64,000 nucleotides of DNA, taken from the NCBI GenBank assembly GCA_022497155.1, contig MU385717.1, positions 806,001 to 870,000 on the forward strand, in the 5' to 3' direction. Source of the DNA: Whalleya microplaca (Eukaryota; Ascomycota; Sordariomycetes; Xylariales; Xylariaceae). This document shows, piece by piece, positions 57,638 through 64,000 of this stretch. The position numbers were made by a program, and so were the translations under genes. Each line of letters begins with the position of its first letter. The first letter of the stretch is position 1. The notes beneath the pieces are model-generated. The model saw only the letters and a list, made by a program, of their open reading frames with translations. It was not told the origin of the DNA and searched no databases.

Positions 57638-58296
57638 TCATTTTATCGCGGGATAATTGGTGTAACTAAAGTAAAAAGAGATTCCTTAAGTTTTCTACCT
57701 GATGAGGCATTTCTACCTTTGAATCTGTATAATGTCAAAGTAGACGTAGGTTACAAGTATTACAATACTTAAATTCTCGGAATTATTGGACATCGACTTT
57801 TTTTTAATTTGGCCAGGAGAGTTCACTGGTGCCACTCGATCAGATATACATAAGAGAACGCCTAGGCTGGCTGGTGTCATCACCTAGGAAAGCCTCCTGA
57901 GAAGAAGTCCAGCAACCCCAAGCCATCGCATAACGCACAATATCGCCCCAAGTCACACACCCGAGATCATCTTGTCGACGACTTCGGGCATTTCCGTAAA
58001 TGGTGAAGCCAGACCAACCCTAAAATTGTCGTCCAGTAGCCGTATCGTCGATCTTGGGCTGGGATAGGCGAAGCAATCACTGATTTCTGAAATCAGCTAG
58101 AACAGTGTCCTGGCTTATATATTTACAGGTGTGGGTCATTTGTCGACCATCATATGATCAAACATAAATCACAAGAGGAGTTAGTCCAAGTCCCCTAGCC
58201 CCTTTTTACAAGAGCCGTGCATTCTCACAGCCTTCTACAGCAAGACTGCTCATTACTACCAGCGCAACCTTGATATACCAGGATCAGTCTCCCATA
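57638..58296. other. Intergenic; promoter of the alpha/beta hydrolase
   Basis: Normal-composition sequence between the transposon and the hydrolase ATG. No supported gene. Confidence 0.5.
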
Positions 58297-59267
58297 ATGG
58301 ATGCAACCAGAAACCCCATGATACTTCTCGTCACTGGATCGTGGCACCAGCCGTGGCACTACAGAAAGTGGATTGAGCAGATTAATATGTTAGGCTACGA
58401 GTGCATCTGTAATGAAAATGCATCCAACGGTGAAGGGCAATCCAATGTAACATGGGAAGACGAGTACGTATCGCGGTGTCCCCTCTTTCTATATGAGCTT
58501 ATTCTAGGAGCTGCTTCCACCGCAATGGGAGGTTGCTCGAGTTCCAAGACACCACTCAGAAAACCCCATAAATTACTTACCAGGTTAACTCCGTTTCATT
58601 TATAGTGTTCGGTGCATTCACGACACCGTGATTCCACTATTTGAATTGGGGAGAGAAGTAGTCATCGTGGCACATTCATACGGCGGCATCCCGGCTTGTG
58701 CCGCAACACAGGGTCTCGGACTGAGTGAGCGGACTGCTGAAGGGCTAAGAGGAGGATTCCGGCACATCATGTTCCTAGCTGCATTTGCTATTCCGGAACG
58801 AGGAATGGACCTGGTTAAGACCCTCGGGGGTGCCCTTCCAGACTGGGTGGATCACGGGAAGCCATATGGCAACTCAAGGGTCTGTCTCTGCGTCTACTTC
58901 TTTCTGAATACTCCCCGAGATGCTGACGGAACTGCTGTAGAACATGCCGACGAGAGTCAAGGAACAAGGCAAAGCCATTCTATACAACGACGTTCCCGAG
59001 GACGAAGCCCAGAGGTGCTTCGAAGCCTTGGTACCTCAATGCCAGGCCGCAACGGAGACTCCAGTCACTTTCGTCGCGGTTGACCTCACGATCCCGAAGA
59101 CTTACATTATATGCGAGAAAGATTTGGCACTGCCCGTTGAAATTCAAGAGAAGATGGTCGCCTCTATTGCAGGATTCACGCAGGAGAGAATTGATGCTGG
59201 TCATAGTCCATTCTTGTCAAAGCCTAAGGAATGTGCCGAAATAATCATCAAGATCGCCAGACACTGA
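58297..59267 (+). CDS. Alpha/beta hydrolase (esterase-like)
   Basis: Exons 58297-58463, 58606-58879 and 58941-59267, 255 aa. The fold is complete and the triad plausible: nucleophile Ser in IVAHSYGGIPA, Asp in YIICEKDLALP and His in DAGHSPFLSKP. The N-terminus holds LLVTGSWHQPWHYRKW with the oxyanion-hole region. It belongs to the AB-hydrolase_1-like fungal group related to salicylate-esterase-type proteins; there is no signal peptide, so it is probably cytosolic. Intron 1 is 142 nt, intron 2 is 61 nt with a CTGAC branch. The track start upstream (58270) is a TTG; ATG 58297 is preferred. It converges with the thioesterase gene. Confidence 0.82.
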
Positions 59268-59413
59268 AGTTACAGTAGCTGCTAAAAGAAATGAAAGTTT
59301 TGAAAGCATTCGTAACTTAGTTAGCAAACCCGTTGAATCCTACTTCTTATGCATTAACTGCTCCTAGGCACGACGTAGTGCGAGCTCTATCAAAGGCCAA
59401 TTATAAAACGTAC

Positions 59414-59451
59414 TATGTCACAAGGGCTCATTAATGAGCCCCTGTGACATA
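59414..59451. repeat. 38-nt palindrome between convergent genes
   Basis: Two 19-nt arms without a loop, one mismatch (TATGTCACAAGGGCTCATT and its complement). It sits 147 bp after the hydrolase stop and 12 bp before the thioesterase stop, so it would be in the 3' UTR of one or both transcripts. Confidence 0.9.
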
Positions 59452-59462
59452 CTATCTTTCAA

Positions 59463-60673
59463 TTACAACTTCCCCCGTCTCTCATTTGATTTCCATTGTC
59501 GTTGAATGATGCCGTCTTGATATTCTGTCGCGACATGCACACCATTAGGGCTCCAAATCTTGCTCGTGAAAAGTCCTCTCCCGGCCTCAACTCGGGGAAA
59601 GCAAACTTCCTGAATCCACCACTCGTTCTCGCCGTATGACATAACCGCGTCCTCGGGGTTGACATGTACTATGGAAGAATAGCTCAGGCTTGCAGCACGA
59701 CCAAAGTCGAACCCAAATCCTACATGATTTCCAATCATAAGGAGTCCATTTCTATCTGCTTCGAAAGCATGTGTGAGAATATGCGCGTCAGGATCTTCAG
59801 CGGGAAGTGGAGCGAGAAGTCGATAAAGCATGATTTCACGGCGTTCATGCAGGGGTTTTCCCTTGTTGAATGCGGACATGTCGACTTTCTTCATATCGAC
59901 TATGGGGAAACTACCTACCTCCCGGGTGGGTAATGACGCTACTATTTTCGCGATATCTACGAGTGGTGCTGGATCCCATGCAGAGGGAGGTCGGGAGCCC
60001 AGTATTTCCGCAAATCTTGATTGGGCTGACGGCTCCTGTGCCGAGTGTTGTGAAATAACGGACGGCCTGAAGGATACCAAAGCGTTGAAACATATTGGTC
60101 CGAGAGGAAGGTCAGCATCCGCTAGCGGAAAGTGATCTTCAGCTGCGTTCGTGCTTGGCGATAGTGGCTGCCGCGCTATAACAAGAAAATTGTAGAATGC
60201 CGGATTTGCTGCAATGGTAGTTACATCGTAGACAAACGGGCGATTTGCAAAGCTAGCCTCCGAGAAGTACCCATGCATTGTCTATTGCCATCAGCGTACT
60301 GCCCCTAAGTTCGGGGAGGCATCTGGTCAAAAGTCCTGAACCCGAGTTTATACGCAGTATAGAAAGAAGTGAATATACTTACGTGAATCCCAAGTTTCTT
60401 TCTTTGAGCGCCATCCTTGGAAGGCAGTTGCATCTCTGCTAATGTCCTTGAAGCAGCCATTCCAGCTTGGCTATAAACATGTCCGCCATATGCTCCACTC
60501 GGTCTGACTTCATTCGGCTCCAAGATGTCATCAAGAGGAACCCAAGGCCGTCGTTGACTCATGTATTGTTTTATGAGCTTCCCATTGCTCAGTTTATCTG
60601 GCAGCGAAACCAAGCTCATGGTCTCTTGGAACGTGAGGCGGCCATTACGCTCTCTCGCCGTATTGGAAGCCAT
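59463..60673 (-). CDS. Acyl-CoA thioesterase, TesB/double-hotdog type
   Basis: Exons 60673-60383 and 60281-59463 (101-nt intron), 369 aa. Hydrolyses acyl-CoA to free acid and CoA, commonly in peroxisomes. N-terminal hotdog: GAYGGHVYSQAGMAASRTL, then after the intron HGYFSEASFANRPFVYDV. C-terminal hotdog: ILTHAFEADRNGLLMIGNH, then FGRAASLSYSSIVHVN. The extreme C-terminus is RRGKL, a tripeptide GKL that is a weak match to a peroxisomal SKL-type signal. Start: the frame is open to 60724 but only a TTG is there; the ATG at 60673 (GAGATGG) is preferred and gives a usual fungal N-terminus (RLTFQETMSLV). An extra 3' stem-loop palindrome lies just downstream. Confidence 0.85.
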
Positions 60674-62668
60674 CTCGCTAGCTTGTGCCTTAGTTACAAT
60701 CTCAAGACAAAATACAGACTTCAACGAGCCTTAACAGAGAATATTTGATACTAATTGACGTGAACTCACTGTCAATAAACAACTGGAGCGATGAGGATTT
60801 AAAGCATTATGCACGAGTCTAGACCGATGCCTGGCATCGCCAATACGGCCTTAACATCCTCGGGCTTGACGATGTGTTGCAGCGCGTTGTCCTGGTCGGG
60901 AATGCGCCGAGGGTCAAAGTGCTATCACGTGATCCAGCATATACTGGAAATAGATAAGCGGCAACCCACTCCTATTGTACAGGAGCTGAATCCCTGTGCG
61001 CTACCAGATTTGGGAATGAATTTGTTTATGTCCGAAGAGGATTGTACGTATATCACAAGTAGAGAGGGCCTTACATGTGTACAATGTGCGCTATGTGAAG
61101 TCCTATCTACATGTAGATATGCTGACGTGAGGCACTAGCCAATCTGTCATGTACGCAAGTGAAACCATCCTTGCATTCGCAAATCACAGACCCTGATGAC
61201 TTCTATATTTTCTACTCGGGACGACGGCTTGACTGTAGACGTCTTATTCAATAGTCCGTGGAAAAAAATCATATATGATCATCTTAATCAGCAATATCCA
61301 GCAATTAGTACCGCTAACCCATAAGAAGACTCAGCGTCGTACTAACATAATACGCCATACTACTTCAGAAATCACGGCCGTAGGTTATACGCCTCATTTT
61401 CGGACGGTTATTCCATGCGTGGCTTGGTGGGCGAGATGATTAGAAGGCAATAGAATGCGGTCGAGAACGCAGGGATGGGTCGTCTCAAGGGCCTACAACA
61501 ACAGTGATATGTATCGACCAAAAATTGGCCTATGTACCTATTAGCATAATTATTGCTTGGCTCAAGCTGACTGGAGTTGTTGCTGCTTAACTGAAGTTAT
61601 GGGTGAGTCTACGGTACCGCCCAGGAGCCTCGTTTTCGGTAACCCCGGCCATTAGGTATTACTGTTTACAAAAGACCGAAGCGACTTCAGGAGCTTTGAG
61701 AACTCAGGAAATTGGAGTAACTCTTTGACTAGAAGGTAATAGCTCTTCTGCAAAGGTTTTGCATATATAGTTAGCGATTAAACTATATCAAGAAATCTAT
61801 ATGGTAAATTGTCACCCCGAAACTACAGGTATTACGAGAACAGAGGGAATCCTGAGGCGAACAGACGATCTGATAGCAAGAGCAGATACGAAAAGGGGAT
61901 ACTGTGAGAATAGGAAAATCAAATTGATCATATAGTATCTAGGTATTACCTAGGTCTAGGCGTAGTGGATAGCGTTTGGTTCCGACTGAAGCGTCACCAG
62001 ACCACCCTCGAGGGATGTGCTGCATAATCATGCAGCGCCGTCGACCGCTTTCGGCCATTACACAACCATAATGATAGAGATCAAAATATGCCATTTAACA
62101 GGGGTGTTGAATAGTCTAAAGGTAATGGATAACCATATTCTACACTGATTTGTTGCTTTTGGGGGGAGAATCTGTTGGATGTCAGAGCGGTTGTTGAGGT
62201 ACATTGGCATTGACAACGAGGGGAACCAAAATAACCCTCACTAAAAGGAGCCAGCACTGGTAAAGTAATACAAAGAATAGTCATACGCTAATCAGTCGTT
62301 TGTAATTATTAATGGCCAAGTGGTAGAAAAGAATCTGCTCCTCATCCAGCAGTAAGACGCGATGCGACGTTAGATTCACAGACAAACAGAGCAGATAAGT
62401 CTATTTCGCAATGAACCAGTATAAGCATAGCTTCCTTATTTCTCTTTATTTGAGGGTTATCTTCATTGTGAACTCAAGCTAGTATAGGTTCATAGTTTTG
62501 TGATCAAGATGTTAAACATCCATGCTTCTTACATATTTACGGCGCGGCGTTGTAGATAACGTGATGTATAATATATAAAGCGCGAAGGTTTATTCTTCCG
62601 GAATAATTGGTGATGTTACTCTACTGTACCATAGGCCAATATGATGAGAGTCTGAGCCATGGACCACA
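60674..62668. other. Intergenic region with a possible gene fragment
   Basis: Mostly non-coding. A 41-codon minus-strand frame (60921-60799) reads FDPRRIPDQDNALQHIV and then KPEDVKAVLAMPGIGLDS, ending in TAA behind a possible TAG acceptor; it looks like the last exon of a gene or a remnant, but no upstream exon was found. A second ORF at 62081-62284 (minus) has a CQCQC cluster and no other support. Confidence 0.4.
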
Positions 62669-63628
62669 TTAGCTCCGAGACAGCTTGCTCTTCTTCAGCC
62701 GGGACGCAACTGCAGCATATGACCCAGTCCTCAGATCCTCGTAGACTCCAGCTTCCTTCACTTCCCATCCCAGAACTTTCCTCGCTTTTACATTCGAGCC
62801 CCGACACGGCGAGGTTAATATATTAGCAAATGCGGGGCCTAATTGGACGGCAGCCTGATCGAAGGTGGTGTTCTGTACGGGAACGTCTAGTAATACAGAT
62901 GCCTCGGTCGCCAGATCCGCGAAACTAATGGTGTTGTCCGCAATACCATTGTAAGCCTCGCCGGCTGGGGACTTCTCAGCTGCCAACAAGAAGAGTCGAG
63001 CGACATCGTCGACGTGAACGACGGAGGTCTTAAGAGCGCCTCCATCAATGGTGAGCGCAGCTCCACTAGTCGCAGCCATCTGTAGTAAGAGGGTGAGGCC
63101 GGAGCCGCCGTGTCCGTAGACAAGAGGGGCAAGTCGGATGGCAATGACGCGCACTCCGCGTTTGGACCATGCCAGTGCGTGTCGGCTCAATGGTCCCCGG
63201 TCGATGGGGCTAGCGGTGTCATCCGGATCCTCCTCGGTTGTCTCCCCACCGTCAGGATCCGGTCGGGTGATCAAAGCCGAGGAGGCAATCACCAACGGCT
63301 TATTAGTCTCTTCCATGGCACCGGCCATGGCATCCACCGATGTATTCTGGACCTCAGTTGCCTTGTCGTACGGCATGGAGAAATTGCTGCCGATGAAGAC
63401 GTCGCCTAATTGGATCACGATGTCTGCATTACTAGCTTCACGGGCTAGGACATCAAGCGTATACAGGTCGCCGCGCACCGGTATGCCACCGAGACTCTTG
63501 ATTTTGTCGTCGCTCGTCTCACTGCGAGAGAGGCCCCTGACTTTGTAGCCTAGGGCTATCGCCAGTTTCATCACGGCCGAGCCGATGAAGCCACTGGCAC
63601 CCGTAATGAATACGGTCTTGGAAGACAT
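62669..63628 (-). CDS. NAD(P)-dependent epimerase/dehydratase-like SDR
   Basis: Single exon, 319 aa. The Rossmann start is TGASGFIG (residues 10-17). The extended-SDR features that follow are RGDLYTLDVL, VIASSALITRPD, AIRLAPLVYGHGGSG and a C-terminal VLGWEVKEAGVYEDLRTGSYA, placing it with fungal NAD-dependent epimerase/dehydratase proteins. The usual catalytic Tyr-x3-Lys is not found: the corresponding region reads PLSRHALAWSKRGVRVIAIRL, so it is an atypical SDR whose catalysis is uncertain. It has no signal peptide. The substrate is unknown. Upstream, 63629-64000 is its promoter region. Confidence 0.8.
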   Translation of the reverse strand: MSSKTVFITGASGFIGSAVMKLAIALGYKVRGLSRSETSDDKIKSLGGIPVRGDLYTLDVLAREASNADIVIQLGDVFIGSNFSMPYDKATEVQNTSVDAMAGAMEETNKPLVIASSALITRPDPDGGETTEEDPDDTASPIDRGPLSRHALAWSKRGVRVIAIRLAPLVYGHGGSGLTLLLQMAATSGAALTIDGGALKTSVVHVDDVARLFLLAAEKSPAGEAYNGIADNTISFADLATEASVLLDVPVQNTTFDQAAVQLGPAFANILTSPCRGSNVKARKVLGWEVKEAGVYEDLRTGSYAAVASRLKKSKLSRS

Positions 63629-64000
63629 TCTGACAGTATTCTGGTGTGGTTATTTGCAAGGTTGCAAGGGCTGGTATATCAATTCAAGGTAATGAAAGCG
63701 AGCGGTGTTTTTATATCTGTACAATGCAATGCTACAGTATTGCCACGAGCCCATTGCAAAGCGTCGATGGGAGGCATATTTATATAAATTTCTTTGGCAT
63801 GATTAGATATGTCGTCGATTGCCCTGCTACCTCATATATACGCGTCGAATGAGACGCAATCTGGTTAGGCTCTCCCCATGGCCCCCAAGATGGAGTGTGG
63901 ATGAGCTAAGCCAGGTCTGGGAACGTGAGATGGCTTACGCGAGCCATTCTTCCCCCAGCATCACTCCGCGAAAATTTATCCACACTTCCTATTACGACAA
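63629..64000. other. Upstream region of the SDR gene to the window edge
   Basis: No gene supported. A short ORF at 63646-63852 has no similarity. A gene could begin beyond the edge. Confidence 0.45.

Noticed and set aside
1..64000. CRISPR arrays, bacterial operons, rRNA genes or functional tRNA genes
   Set aside because: No regularly spaced repeats, no rRNA-like sequence, and the two tRNA-like elements lack complete cloverleafs. The gene structure is eukaryotic.

Overview
The window comes from a filamentous ascomycete (Pezizomycotina, probably a melanised Sordariomycete; the order cannot be fixed). The evidence is short 45-160 nt GT-AG introns with CTRAC-like branch points, fungal-only families (DUF7102, DUF7025-AAA+, KP4, cutinase/CE5, naphthol reductase) and transposons decayed in the manner of repeat-induced point mutation (RIP).

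Layout. 0-25 kb is gene-bearing: a DUF7102/XPF-like protein with a GC-AG intron, a Swt21/TCAB1-like WD protein, a PQ-loop membrane protein, a DUF4267 membrane protein, a secreted KP4-like protein, a PAN-like single-pass membrane protein, an R3H protein, an F-box protein, tetrahydroxynaphthalene reductase (DHN-melanin) and a DUF7025-type AAA+ ATPase. 26.3-36.5 kb is one broken host gene (DUF1308/C7orf25-like, minus strand). It was first hit by a retrotransposon now reduced to a 307-bp solo LTR (TSD TTTGA). An 8.3-kb Copia element with 194-bp LTRs (TSD GACTG) then inserted into that LTR and was heavily mutated to AT. 40-50 kb carries a DUR3-type urea transporter with 8 exons, a RidA-like protein, a GPI-type CE5 esterase, a spliced small secreted cysteine-rich protein with no long ORF, and a second DUF7025-AAA+ ATPase. 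52-64 kb has a spliced 116-aa hydrophilic protein, a membrane-anchored aldo-keto reductase, a 2.25-kb Fot1/Pogo transposon with intact 46-bp TIRs and a decayed interior, an alpha/beta hydrolase convergent with an acyl-CoA thioesterase across a 38-nt palindrome, and an SDR/epimerase-like protein.

No operon-like or metabolic cluster logic is evident. The genes are mostly independent; KP4, CE5 and the cysteine-rich protein share a likely extracellular role. The strongest observations are the nested, boundary-resolved insertion that splits the DUF1308 gene, the non-canonical intron, two genes visible only after splicing, a possible antisense coding remnant inside the Copia element, and a fold-back palindrome in its LTR. 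Exon boundaries were derived by hand from splice motifs, phase and family similarity; none is supported by RNA data here.
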